64,000 nt of DNA from Trichoplusia ni (lineage: Eukaryota > Arthropoda > Insecta > Lepidoptera > Noctuidae). A program made the position numbers and the translations under genes. Each line of letters opens with the position of its first letter. Position 1 is the stretch's first letter. A model generated the notes under the pieces. The model did no database searches. It was not told the DNA's origin and saw nothing but the letters and a program-made list of their open reading frames with translations. The stretch covers positions 4,588,001 through 4,652,000 of the forward strand of contig NC_039498.1 in assembly GCF_003590095.1 (NCBI RefSeq), read 5' to 3'. Below are positions 24,756-36,400 of this stretch, one piece after another.

Positions 24756-27700
24756 CAAAATGCATGCGACCAACTGGAACAAACAGCCCAAAACAAACCA
24801 AAACCAGAGTTCATCAAAATGACGCACATGCTGTTATCACTGGCATTTCCCCCTGAAGCGCGCCCATTAGGCTTACATTCAGAAGCAGTCCTCGGTTCAC
24901 CTGTGAGCCCTGTAAGTCCCGGGAGGCCGAACCCAAACAGATGCAACTCACGTCCTCAAAACAAGCAACACAAAATATTTGTCACGAATCCCTATTGTAT
25001 TTTCGGGTTGACGCGCTGCCGCTGACGCCTCTACTAGCTCCATAGCTCTGCGTTACTCTATTTGTTTGCGGTCTGCGGAGGACCCTTGTATATTTTATAT
25101 TGCCCCTGTCCAAACAACAGCGACTGGTTTCCTAGAATTACTTTATGTTACCACGACTTGTGTTACAGTCTTTTGTCTTTGATAGCTCGCATTTTGTTTG
25201 TTATCGTTGCAGCGAGGGTTATTAACGCTAATAAGAACACTTGTCTGTGAAACGTATTCATTACACTCGAGTAGTGAAAATAACATGACCCGGTCGGTCT
25301 TAATCGGAATGATTACTATAGGTATAAAAGTTAAAAAGCATAATTATTGATATTAATAACTGATTTGTAGGTATATTACTTACACTTTTGCTGACAATCT
25401 GAGCGCCTTATGTACAACTTATCTATTTTTATTGGTCTTATTTAGAATCACAGGCTAAGTCGCGTCATTAACAAGAAACGTCTACCATATATCTCTTCAA
25501 CTGTAATAACGTAAAGTTTTCTAATCATCATCTGCACCACTAAGGGTAGTGGTATCTGGTCCAGGCAGCGCCAGCGCCACAGTATTATATTACGTACCGA
25601 CACAGGTGAGTACGGTGTAAGCCCACAACAATGGGGTGACGCACCACCATTGTCCGCCCATAGAGAGGCTCCATTAGCCTAGAACTAGAAAAATAGAGCA
25701 GCCTTTATATCATAAAGCCGAGTGTCCAATAACTCTCTCTTGTGTATTTTCCCTGAATATTTAGTTCTTTCTGTGATTGAAAATATTTATACCAAAATTC
25801 GCTTTAAAAAAAGTTGTGAGTACATATCAATGTAACAAGAGTTGAATTTCAAAATAATAAGAAAAAAGATGAAAGCAAAGGTGGGCGAAACTACGCACTG
25901 TCCAATGTAATTTGACCTTCAAAAACTTCTACTTAGTAGCCTATTTTGAAATTAATGAATTTTGATTTAACATTTTAATCTTTATAAAATTTACCTCTTC
26001 ATAAAAAATTTGCATCAGCTTTTTCATAATGTGATCACACCCCATGTGAACCACAGTGTATATGATGTCTCTAGAAAATTCCCTTTTGTATCGTCGTTGC
26101 TCAAAGGAGATGTAATCCGAACTTATCTCACCGTTGGACATATCTAGGCTACACTTAGGAACCTTTTGTTAGCTGGTTAAAACCTTACGAGAACCTTGTG
26201 CCTGTTTCCTTCAGGTGTTAATGCATCCATGTCATTTAGTATACCTATACCTACCTACCTAACATGTACCGACCTTTGTAAAAGTTTAAGGAATTAAGTA
26301 CAATTTGTTTTGTTTTTTTGGGAGAACACTCTATATGGAAAACAACAAAAAAAAATCAAGTGATACTCGATTTTAGTACCTATGTTATTCACATGGAAAA
26401 ACTGTATGTACTATACACAATACTGTACAGAAAGTGTTAGTAGTGTAAAGTTGTAATTACTCTTTTTCAGGTCTTAGCTTAAAGTTCTGTGTAATTTTAC
26501 AAGACCTTAATGAATAAAAAACTATTCTCTATAAATCAATAAAGACATATTAGTTATGACTTATAATAATTTAATAATATGTGTCATGTTAGTGAATATA
26601 CGTCTGAAGAGTCGTAGTAGTTTCCTTAGAGAAGCTCTTTTAGAAGTAAAATATTTGTGGGTTTACAGTTACCACCTACCAGAAGTATTACAGGAAAATT
26701 GTAACAGCTATACCAGCCGCTGCATGACACCCTGTAACATAATCAAACAAAGAACGATTTTCACCACTGATCCCACAATAACTTTGAAAATGTTATTATT
26801 TTAGATTATGGTCTGTATCATGCACTATAACCTGCGAATCATCAAAAAAGCAGTATCAAAGTATTTCATAGCATAATGTTCATAAAAAATGATCCTAAAT
26901 ATACTCATTATTCAACGAAATACAATACCTATTTCAAAATAGCAGTTTAAAGTAAGTATTCGCAGTAATATTATCGTATATCGCCTGTAAATTGTGTTGT
27001 AATAATAAAAAATACATTTATATCGATAGCAATAACATACTCACACATACACACTTCGTACATAAGTACAAGCGTGCACGTCTGTGTAACGAATATTAGT
27101 CAACTCAAACGAAACGTTCTTAATTCTAACACCTACTGAATTTAATTTAAACGAATCCTATATAACGATTAGCAAAATTATTTTTTCCCTTAAGAATTTA
27201 CTAAATAATTTCGAGATTTTCGAGAAAATGCAATTAGGTACCTTCACGTATTATAAATAAAATTGACTACTGAACAAATACTAATAATGTTATTAAACTT
27301 CACAATAACGTTGATTGGATGATCTAAAATGTGTGGATATTCGCGGTAGACGAATTAAAAACAATTGAGACGATACCTCCCATTTTTGTTGATAATCATA
27401 ATGCCTGACTATATTGCTTTAATCTGACACTGCTTTCTTATTGCACAATTACGAAATCGATATTGATAATTTTCAATAGACCCCTAGTATTTATAACAAG
27501 ATAAAGCAATTCTACTTATGTAGACGTAGAATTCTTATTTTGTTGTTGCGAAAAATTATATTATTGCCTCCAAGAATTAAGAACCAAAAGTAAGACTCTA
27601 CTTGTACTCAAAAAAGAAAAAATCCCAGAAATAAATACTGACAAGAACATACAAAGTTCTTCATAGTATGTAGAGTCATAGTTAATTACTATAGTCTGTA

Positions 27701-28333
27701 ACAAAACGTGACTTTTGTTAATCAATTAATTTTTAATAAATATTAATCGATCATCAGTTTGTTTATTAACAACCGTTCGCCAATTACCGGGTAAAAACCT
27801 TGAACATCGAGTGCCTTGAAGATAAAAACAACAATGGAACTTTGTCAGTCATTTAGAATTATAATTAATGAAATAATTTAATAAGTAGCTATTTAACTCT
27901 TCATTTAATTTACAAGAATACAGATAAAACGAATAATGCTATGTTGTTAAAGTAAGGGATAGGAAAATATTGAGTGTCTACGATAAGATAATTGTAGAGC
28001 CATCTCTATAAACTATTCTCTGTCACTTTGTCAGAGCTTTTGATTTTATCCTGGATTTTTTTGATGTTAATGATAAATTTAGATAATTTAGAATTTTGTA
28101 GAGCTGCACTCGCAAAAGTAGATATAATAACTAGTATCTAGATATAAGTATGTATCTGTATTTGAGTACTTTCTTACAACTAAGTTAACTCATTCATAAT
28201 CGGTACACGATTTTATGGTTAATTAGTGAGTTATAGACCGGGCAAGCTGCTATTATTTTAAATGGCTAATGTTATGATGAGGTGTTGATGAGATGTTCAA
28301 GAAAACTTTAAAGAGAGTTTGTGTCAGTGTTTA

Positions 28334-28552
28334 TTAATTTGGGACTGAGTCTGGTAATGATTCATAGAGCTTATGTCGAGGAACTCCTGGTGGTGGTGTT
28401 TGTATGTATATAGTGGTGGATGTGGTAGAGCTACCACAGAGCTGCATGACCTCAGGCGCTACTTCGACACGCATTCGCTTCCACAACACAAGTGACACCT
28501 GTTGAAGCATCCATGTAACCGGCCGTATGTAATATAACCTTAAGCATGCCAC
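28334..28552 (-). other. Minus-strand open frame with adjacent poly(A) hexamer
   Basis: A 72-codon open frame, richer in GC than its surroundings, ends ...HKLYESLPDSVPN followed by TAA. An AATAAA overlaps the stop region. An internal acceptor-like site (CTTCAACAG|GTGTCA) could begin a terminal exon. There is no recognisable domain. An antisense terminal exon, a transposon remnant or chance are all possible. Confidence 0.2.
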
Positions 28553-28843
28553 AAATACACATTTTAGCAGCTCACAGAGCTACCTACTATTGACATGAAT
28601 CATGAATTAATCATACATCAATATAGTTTCTATATGAAATCGACTACATTGTGCGCCGCGTTAATTGTATTTGGCGTTAATTAACTTTTTGTATCATCCA
28701 CGTTTACCTGCGTAAGGCAAACGATTAATGATAGAATTATTAATTTAAAAAATCATATTTATTGCGCTACTTACTTCAAGTTAGTAGTCGTATTGCCATT
28801 TAATTGTAATTTATCGTCAAATGTAACGCGAACGTTGCACAAT
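28553..28843. other. AT-rich sequence upstream of the bab leader
   Basis: No gene seen. AT-rich up to the abrupt rise in GC at about 28845. Confidence 0.5.
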
Positions 28844-29092
28844 ATGGTAGAGTGCGCGTGGTGCGCGGGCGCCGGCCGGCGGTCGATGCGGGGTGCGGGG
28901 CGCGGGCGGCGCGGCGGGGGCGTGTCGCCGGAGGGCGGCGCGGCCTGCCATTGGGCGCGCGCGATGCCGGCTCCGCCCCCACCGCCGCCCGCCCCGCGCG
29001 CCGCCGCTCCGCCGCCAGCCGCGCCGCTCAGTGCCTCGCGGTCCGTCGTTCGTGTCGCATGCGTTGTGTTCTCACCTCGCGCCTTCCGCTGC

Positions 29093-29094
29093 AG
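29093..29094 (+). other. Candidate splice acceptor before the BTB exon
   Basis: The pyrimidine-rich tract GTGTTCTCACCTCGCGCC plus TTCCGCTGCAG ends at 29094. If used, the exon starts at 29095 and the coding start lies 25 bases inside it. Confidence 0.45.
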
Positions 29095-29115
29095 ATGCGA
29101 TCCCGTTGTCGTTGA
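29095..29115 (+). other. Upstream ORF, six codons (MRSRCR)
   Basis: ATG at 29095-29097 to TGA at 29113-29115, out of frame with the BTB start and ending five bases before it. If the leader includes it, it could dampen translation or permit reinitiation at 29120 or 29147. With the acceptor model its ATG is the very first triplet of the exon. Confidence 0.4.
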
Positions 29116-29119
29116 AGTG

Positions 29120-29797
29120 ATGCCGGCCGAGGAGGACCCCGCGGCGATGGAGTGCCGGGAGCCGGTCGACTCCCCGCAGCAGTTCTGCCTGCGGTGGAAC
29201 AACTACCAGAGCAACCTTACCAGCAGCTTTGATCAACTTTTGCAAACCCAGTCGTTCGTGGATGTGACCCTCTCTTGCGATGGACAGAGCTTGAAGGCGC
29301 ACAAAGTGGTTTTGTCGGCGTGCAGCCCCTACTTCCAATCGTTGTTCATGGACAATCCGTGCCAGCACCCGATCATAATAATGCGCGACACCAAGTATTG
29401 CGACCTGAAAGCTGCGGTGGACTTCATGTACCGCGGCGAGATCAACGTGTCGCAGGAGCAGATCCCGGCCCTGCTGAAGGTGGCCGAGTCGCTGAAGATC
29501 CGCGGGCTGACGGACGTGAGCGGCGACCACGCCGTGGTGCAGCCAGGCACGCGCAGCGCCAAGCGCGCGGACCGCGGCCGCGAGCCCGACTCGCCGCCCA
29601 AGTCGCGGCGCCGCCTGTCCGAGGACCGCGCCAGCGTGGGCTCGAGCCGCGCGCACCAGCCCACGCCCAGCCCCACGCCCGCCACCGAGCTGCTGCCGCC
29701 GGCCGAGCCCGCTGCTGCGCCCGCCATGCCGCCGCTGCACCCTGACGACGTCGACATCCGCCCCGGCATCGCTGAGATGATCCGTGAGGAGGAGCGG
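29120..29797 (+). CDS. bab: Bric-a-brac BTB exon (N-terminal part of the protein)
   Basis: N-terminal coding exon of a BTB transcription factor of the Bric-a-brac type, a nuclear DNA-binding regulator. In Drosophila these pattern limbs, ovary and abdominal pigmentation. Lepidopteran bab has been linked to male mate preference and to sex-specific UV wing colour. Counting from ATG 29120, residues 20-133 form the BTB/POZ domain: QQFCLRWNNYQSNLTS, FVDVTL (46-51), KAHKVVLSACSPYF (59-72), CQHPIIIMRD (81-90), DFMYRGEINVSQEQI (101-115) and LKIRGLTDV (125-133). A basic linker (148-165, KR...KSRRR) could be a nuclear signal. A Pro/Ala-rich segment follows, then DIRPGIAEMIREEER (212-226), the tail that in Bab leads into the DNA-binding region. 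The exon ends after R226 in phase 0 at CGG|GTGAGTG. ATG 29147 has a better context (GCGATGG) and is an alternative start. The DNA-binding region is not in the window. GC at third positions is very high. Another lepidopteran BTB paralogue is less likely because of the tail. Confidence 0.85.
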
Positions 29798-29803
29798 GTG
29801 AGT
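29798..29803 (+). other. bab: Splice donor GTGAGT
   Basis: Strong donor directly after the conserved EEER codons, phase 0. Reading through instead gives a further 30 codons or so of Ser/Leu-rich low-complexity sequence and TAA at 29888-29890. Homology breaks exactly at the donor, so splicing is the better model. Confidence 0.8.
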
Positions 29804-29850
29804 GTTCTGCTCTCGCTCTGCTCTTGCTCTGCCCTTGCTCTGCTCTCGAG
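29804..29850 (+). repeat. Short imperfect CTCTGCTCTTG tandem repeat
   Basis: About four degenerate copies of an 11-12 base pyrimidine-rich unit (CTCTGCTCTTG, CTCTGCCCTTG and variants) directly inside the intron, just downstream of the donor. It is a pyrimidine tract that could bind PTB-like splicing factors, or simple replication slippage. Confidence 0.65.
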
Positions 29851-29890
29851 GGTCGCAAACCTCGAGAAGCAAGCCGCGAACCGCTCGTAA

Positions 29891-32800
29891 AAGTTTTCCC
29901 GCCGTCCGGAGGGTCGGCCGCGCCACCCTCCCGCACACCCTCGCACCCCCGCCTCGACAAACTTTCCGTACAGTATCGCATTACGTAATTAATTTATTTT
30001 TGACTTTACTACTTTGTTAATGCTAATGAGAAAGTTATAATAGTGCTTCTTACTTTGCACGATCGATATAGGCCTCCGTTAACTGCAGTTTGCAACAAAT
30101 GCAGCTACTTTTTAACGACAAGTGCGCTAAACTTTCAAACTAGAATCATTTTGGACCAAGGAGTTTAAATTTGTCGAAATAACTTTTCAGATAAATTAAA
30201 ATTAAATTATGATACATATTTTTATTTGTTTTGAATAAAACATTAAATTATTTGAGGTTTCATTTATATTTTACTGGGTATGTGTTACTCTAGACACTGG
30301 AAAATTCTAGCTTTATTTTGGTAATGGGGAAAAAATTACATCCAATAAGAAAAAAAATGCCTTCGTTTCCAATTTTTATATTTCAGTAACAATTGGAGAA
30401 ATAATTTAATCAGATATAATTTTAATGAACCAATAAGGTTCATTGTTTATCACAGAAATAAAAATTATATAATTTCAATACACGGCTATGTGGGCCTCTC
30501 ATCAAGTCATGAATAATTTTGGGGCTCTCCGAGTAAAGGCGCGCGGGAAAACTTTTACGTCTTTCACGAAAACACTTTTGTTGCTGATGACAAAAGTGAC
30601 AACGGAAACGTAAGTATGGTCTTAAAGGAGTCGGCTGCAGTCCTCGTATCAGAATGTCCAACATTATTTTTCTAATCAGATGCATATTTTTTGGGAAATT
30701 TATTCTTCGACGCAAGTTTCGGTTTACTACCCACAGGGGCGTAGGTTCTTATTAAGAAAGTATTTTCTACCGCAGTTACATTCGTACGACTATAATAAAA
30801 GTCAAATTCATCGTAAATCTCCTTCAGTTATCGAAATAGCTTCAAAAAGAAAATATTAACGTTCATATTTCCGAAGACATTCGCGCCATTGAGATATTTA
30901 TTGAGTCTGTCTACAAGCTACTTTACTCAGACTTACTGAAACCAAATAGTTGCATGTTGAAAAGATACGAAAGCCAAGTGTTGGCGTTTCGAAAATAAAT
31001 TGTATGCGGCAGAGAGGGTAGGTGTCTGTAGGTGGCATACAGTCAGGTGACGTGTAGGACGACAAATAAAACGCAATACAAAATAACTTCAAAAATACAA
31101 AATTATTTAAAAAAAGAGGTCACTACGTAATTATAATTTTAATTCAATAAATTAGAACTTCAACGATTATCTCCTTAAAAGCTGAACTGTTTTGCATACA
31201 TTAAAATAATAACAAACATTTGAAAACAGCACTCAAGAAATGCTAACGAACGTTCGCAAAACCACGAACGAGTTGTAGAAACATAATTTTTTGTTGAAAA
31301 TATAAATACTAACCGTCCATTGTTAGTGCAAAGTTGTATAATTTAGCGTTTCGCGACCAAAACTAGGTCTTTCTTGTAACAAAAGGATATTGTTTCACTA
31401 CAATTAGCAATGCAATCAACATAGATAAGTAAATGTTTGCGTTACCCCAGTGCCTGCTATGGGTAAAAAATGTTACGATTATTTAGCGATGTGAGTTAGC
31501 GTTGTGTCGGTGCGAGGCGGGGGTCGCGAGATGCGCGCTCGCCGCTCGCGAGGGTGCGCGCTGCCCGTTGGGGGCTCATTACATTTGTATTGCGCTTTTT
31601 AGACGCAACACGTTATTACGACTCCACTCTACTTAGAAATACCAAATGTACAATACGGTCATTTTATTGCCGGTACACACTTATGTCTTTTGGAATAGGT
31701 CATGAATTATCACTTTCCAGCGAAAACATCTGTTAATAGAACTTAACTGTAATGTAATGACTGTTACTTGAAATGTTTTAAATCAAAGTATTTAACAGAA
31801 ACTCTTTGCCGGTTACAGGGTGTCAGTAGGTATTTATTTTTCCGGATCACGTGTTTAATGCACGAAACCACATTCGTTAATTTGTTCGCTTTAAAGGCTT
31901 ATGTCTCGGGTTCCCCCGTGCGGCATGTTCCACCCTGTAGGGGTAACCGAAGGCGTTGATAATGTAAATTTAACGCGAGCAAAATATTTGTCGGATTGCT
32001 CTCGGGTAGCTCAAATGAATTGACTTTAATCGTCTGTCTGTCGCTTTGATTTTTAGATAAACAGTGTTTATTAGCTACGCGGTTTTGCGTTGCTAAAACA
32101 AAACTTTAGCATTTTCTTGCAAGCAATGCCTGTTAATTAACTAAAAATAGGATTGATTAAAAATATTTTTCAGTAAAAAATAGACGGTTATCTACGTCGA
32201 CCAATTGTGTTTTGTTCACCTTGAAGTGGAACAATGATGGCTCGATAGAGAAAAAAAACTTGCGTATTATAGATTTATAGACATTTAAATAGTTAAATAT
32301 GTTAAGGTAACTCGTACAAGGAAAACTGTCTCCTAAATATATTTTCGCATCTATTTGTACTAATAACATAAGGCTTAATAATAAACAGATGAAATTTGAC
32401 TAATTAACGAAATGAATTTCCAATCGTAAGCGATTTTTAAATAGCTAACAATCAACGAACGTGCTACATAAAGAATTATGTATAGGTACATTTTTAATTA
32501 CCAAGATTGGCAGCCTTAAGTGCCAATACCTATAAAATAATGAGTTAAATAACTAGCGGCCTAATCATTAAACATTTTGACATTAAATACGGTAGCTAGG
32601 AATAATAGCTATTGAATTATACAGCCTAATAAACACGGGATATTTTAATTTTGTAATTTTTCCATTTTGTAGTTATTTGTAGTAAATGAGGATGTACTCA
32701 AGTCTGTTCGCTAACCGCTCATGTCCGCACAGTTAAACCTGACGGATTCCGGACGACACCAAAACTACATTTTCGAGGCTTTATCACCTCTTCGCAGCCA

Positions 32801-33016
32801 ACCTCTTTTTAATTTAAAGCCCAAATTTATTTTCATATAAAAAATGGCGTCTACAATTAGATCCGTACTTCAGTTGTCTTTATCACGTCATAATAATTTC
32901 GAATATCGAACGCGAATGTTACCGCGAACAATAGAAGCCTTTAAAACGGAATAATTGAAAGAAATATAGATGTTATTGAGTTTATTATGTAAATAAATAA
33001 ATATTTTTTAATTAAA
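29891..33016 (+). other. bab intron, first part
   Basis: GC-rich to about 29970, then AT-rich with no gene. A CpG-dense patch at 31500-31565 (GCGCGCTCGCCGCTCGCGAG) has no coding content and may be regulatory. Confidence 0.5.
31500..31570. other. CpG-dense patch in the intron
   Basis: Dense CpG in AT-rich DNA, including GTCGCGAG and CTCGCGAG, which are partly complementary. No exon signals. Confidence 0.35.
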
Positions 33017-33034
33017 GATTTTTAATTAAAAATC
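33017..33034. repeat. 18-bp perfect AT palindrome
   Basis: GATTTTTAATTAAAAATC is its own reverse complement, with a TTAATTAA core that homeodomain proteins can bind. Confidence 0.75.
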
Positions 33035-33390
33035 ACAATCAAATGTAATTGTTGATTATTCTTTTTCGATTAGTGATCCCAATCAGAGTATCGTGTCCCA
33101 GCATTAGTCTGTTCATTTTAATTCTAGAACAAACTAGCTGACATTAATTCCGCATATGAAATCACCAACACGAGCATGCAGATTTCAATTAACGTTCGTA
33201 ATTAAAAATGTAAGTAGAGAGAATAAAAAAATATAGTATTAAGTAGGAGATTAATTTATGCCAGTCGATAAGCCTATTTATTATTGGTGTACGATTAATT
33301 CTGTTAATATCCAATGGCCGAAGAAACTTTGATAAGCTGACCGATTTTATTACTTTATTCAGCACGACAAACATATTTAGCGTATTTCGG

Positions 33391-33470
33391 TGTAACTGTA
33401 GTACAGTTATTCAAAGTAAGCGAGTACTTACTGGCTGATATCAGCCATCCGTTGAATAACTGACTGCTCG
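33391..33470. repeat. Nested inverted repeats (multi-stem structure)
   Basis: Outer arms CAGTTATTCAA (33404-33414) and TTGAATAACTG (33452-33462) are exact complements. Inside are a stem AGTAAG/CTTACT (33415-33420 with 33427-33432) and the palindrome GGCTGATATCAGCC (33433-33446). Outside, AACTGTAGTACAGTT is a near-perfect palindrome. Together they can fold into a three-way junction or cruciform. There are no tRNA boxes. Confidence 0.75.
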
Positions 33471-36400
33471 GCCGCTCGGGACTTTGTTCGCCTGAAAACT
33501 TTATAATTATCTTACTATCGTACTAAAAAAGAAAACTAACTGCATTATGAACAATATCAACTATTCTCTACTCATCCTGTATTCGCGCGTAGACTTAGTT
33601 TTTTTTAAATGGAACTGAATTTTTTACTCTGAATTTAAACTTTTGAATTGAGATTGCATTCTTAGAAATAAACAGAGTTTTGAGTAGGTGTTTTGTAATG
33701 TACTCTACCTCGGCACCAACATATCGTCGTACAGTTTGATGGCACCGCGTACGATCAAGCCTTCCATTTAGGGACGATAATCTCATAAATCTCAGTTTCC
33801 TATAAAGCCTTCGCATTGTTCTAAAAACTCTTCAAAGAAAATGTCTGCCTCAAAATTGTAGTGCATTTAGTATACTTTCATGTAAGCTTATTTTCAAAAG
33901 GAAATTATAGCGGAACAACGAAAACCCGTAACTAAGGGCCCTTTTAAGAAGATGTAATCGACCATAATGGGTACTAGGCGCCTTATATGAATAGTTAAGT
34001 TTCTTAAAAGCTTTCACGTCCTCTAAATACTGGAGCACATGAAAAACGTTCATTGATTTAACAGAGATGTGAGATATTTACTCGGTACAGTTCCTGAACA
34101 ACAACCGGTAGGATATTAGAATCGGGATTACGAATTAAACATTAACGTGGAACTTGGATCGCGGAGGTCGGACGCGGGCGCGGCGGCGGCGCGACGCCGG
34201 CCGCTCGTCTCAACAGCTCACACAATATTATCTATTACCTTTATCGGACTCTATCTAAATATATTTATACCTACGTCTTTAAGACCTCCGCCAGGATAAT
34301 TTATTACATAAAACTATACTTTATAAACATCGATCGTTTCACAAATATTTTGCTCACTATTGTGAAAATGATATTCAAAAATATCCGATAAACGTATTCA
34401 CAATGCCTTGGAGATATTACTTGCAATGTAATAAGTAAATATTTCCTAAATACGCTTAACATAATTTTAGTATACGGTGAACAAACTACATTGGTTTCAT
34501 TAAAGTGAGTGGGACCCCTAATAATGATCAATTAGCGGCCAGTATTGGCTTGGAGTTCATCGACACCGCTTGTTTTTTGCCGAGGATCTGCCAAATGTCA
34601 CAACGATGATTACGAGGCTGTTATTATGGACTACCGTCGACAATTCGGACAGGCTGTGCACAATTTTTTATTAAAAACTATCAGAATTTTTTTTGCATGT
34701 TTACTTAAGTAAACGTAACGTGATTTAAGATAGCTAGTTTGATGGTAATGAGGCTGGACTGTTTTGATGGAGGCATCGCGTCTACTCTGCTTTTAGTTCA
34801 CTTTTAAAGTTTGAAACAATTTGCGTCTGCCGTTTAGTAGTGGCTGTAATATTTGTGACGGCCCGCCGCCTAACCGTAGCCGACGGCTAGGAACTTGGCG
34901 ACTTGTGCACTGCGTACAGCGCTATAGGTGTACAATCTTGAATGTTAGCACTTAGTTGTGTCTAGTCCGGTGACAGAATTCGAAACATGCTAGATAGTTG
35001 TCCACTTCGATTTCAGTTTATTCAATTTCCCGATTCGAGAGTGTGACTGTTCTCAAGATAGTGTACGAACTTTGTTTTGTTTTGTGATGGTACTGTTTTC
35101 GCTATATGCGGATGAATGTAATTGTTGGTTTTCGGGTTTGTTTTTTTTTTTTTAACAAGTAACATTAAATAAAGGCCTAAAATTGAATGTTTTTTAAAGG
35201 GATGAAAAATTGGTCGGAGAACTACTGTGACAAAACGTAGACGTTTTCTAATTCGTGTGAATTTCGTTTTAGTTTGCGTCGATATTGTAATACGGTCTTG
35301 AGATTTATTTTAATAATTTAATTAGAATGTCGTTACATAATTTTCTTACTCTTCTAGGCGTATGTTGGGATATCATTTTTTTAATATTTAGTACTCTTCC
35401 AGGAAGATTCTTTTTGGTGATTTTTTTATTATTTTACTTTTAAAAATCCAGATTTAAATTAGTGCAATATGGAAGTCTCGTTGACAGGTTTATATGTTTA
35501 AATTTAGCCCTTGTAATAAATACTCGTGTGATATACAATTGTTCCTTGGTTATACTTAGCTGAATTAATATGATTAGCAGATTGTACACTGTAGTGTATT
35601 AGTACTAATTCTGTAATAGGTTTGAGGGCGTATTACTTATTTAATTAGCCTTACCTGGGCGTCTCACTGTTCATTAATGCCGGGAACGCGTAGGTATCCC
35701 AGATGAACTTAATTAAGTATTATAAATATATATTTGATGTTATTAATAAACTCCGTATATATTTTAACTCGCGTTTCTCAGTAGTTTAATGCAGAAAATT
35801 CGATATGTGTTAAAAATGTTTTTCTTTTCGTACAAAACTGACAGCAGCTGATAATGGTTTTTGAAGTTCTTTATTTGCGCTAATGTTATCCTAAAGATAT
35901 ATACAGTATACAAAGTGATCCTTTACGTCAACTATTATTTTGCATAAGAATTAAATAATTGGGAAAAGGTTGTGTTTAGATAACTAATTTCAATCTATAA
36001 ACAGTAAATTCCAGTTGATAATGATTAATGACCAAAGTTAAATAAATATAGATTTACTTAAAACAATTATATAAACTGTTTGCGTATCCGATTGTTACCT
36101 AAAACACGATATAAATTGCGGAATTACGACAGAATGATAAATTAATCTAAATTTAGTTCCGAGACACTGCAACTAGATGGCGCTAGTAAAAGCTGATTAC
36201 ACTTTCAAGAGACTCGTATGGCGGGGTGGAACATCGTCGAGACTACATTTTTCAGATAGTCTTAATTTTTATATAAGTAGATATGATTTTAAACGACTTA
36301 TGTTTGGACGTATTTTAGAAGTAGATCTTGTATTTGAGGATCAGATTTCCATTATTTTCCTTACAAGAGATAAGATTCCAACGGAAGCTGTTTTATCTGT

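Larger units (their letters stand above)
22249..28333. other. AT-rich non-coding stretch
   Basis: Apart from the hairpin (22858-22893) and the palindrome (24740-24755), no gene or known mobile element is supported. A perfect-consensus donor-like CACAG|GTGAGT is at 25605/25606 next to a moderately GC-rich segment (25530-25690), with no acceptor or coding frame to pair with it. The microsatellite-like TACCTACCTAC is near 26250. Confidence 0.4.
28844..29119 (+). promoter_or_regulatory. GC-rich leader/promoter region of the bab BTB exon
   Basis: CpG content is extreme from 28850 to 29050. An arthropod-type initiator TCAGT has its A at 29030, with GCATG at +28, a 4 of 5 fit to a DPE. A good acceptor, CGCCTTCCGCTGCAG, ends at 29094. 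Two models therefore fit: transcription from about 29030 with a 90-base leader, or splicing of an upstream 5' exon to 29095. The frame of the BTB exon is also open through this block, with in-frame ATGs at 28844, 28889 and 28964 encoding a Gly/Arg-rich then Pro/Ala-rich low-complexity stretch. A translated N-terminal extension is possible but less likely. Confidence 0.5.

Noticed and set aside
24755..24946. Collagen-like reading (PGLTGLTGEP) on the minus strand
   Set aside because: Too short, with no repeats beyond two units and no splice context. Chance reading of a GC-richer patch.
25601..25620. CACAG|GTGAGT as a second ratchet point
   Set aside because: The donor is perfect, but the preceding bases are not pyrimidine-rich, so it lacks a credible acceptor. 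It is also upstream of the BTB exon.
26200..26225. TTTCCTTCAG|GTGTTA as a ratchet point
   Set aside because: Good acceptor, but GTGTTA is a poor donor and no second donor follows closely.
28793..29890. A single 365-codon plus-strand gene
   Set aside because: It starts at a non-ATG codon, crosses a likely acceptor at 29094 and reads past a strong donor at 29797, where Bab similarity stops. Only 29120-29797 is supported.
29072..29981. Long minus-strand open frames opposite the bab exon (up to 288 codons)
   Set aside because: They are mirror readings of GC-rich coding DNA. The plus frame has clear BTB homology and proper splice signals, while the antisense products are Arg/Ala/Gly-rich strings.
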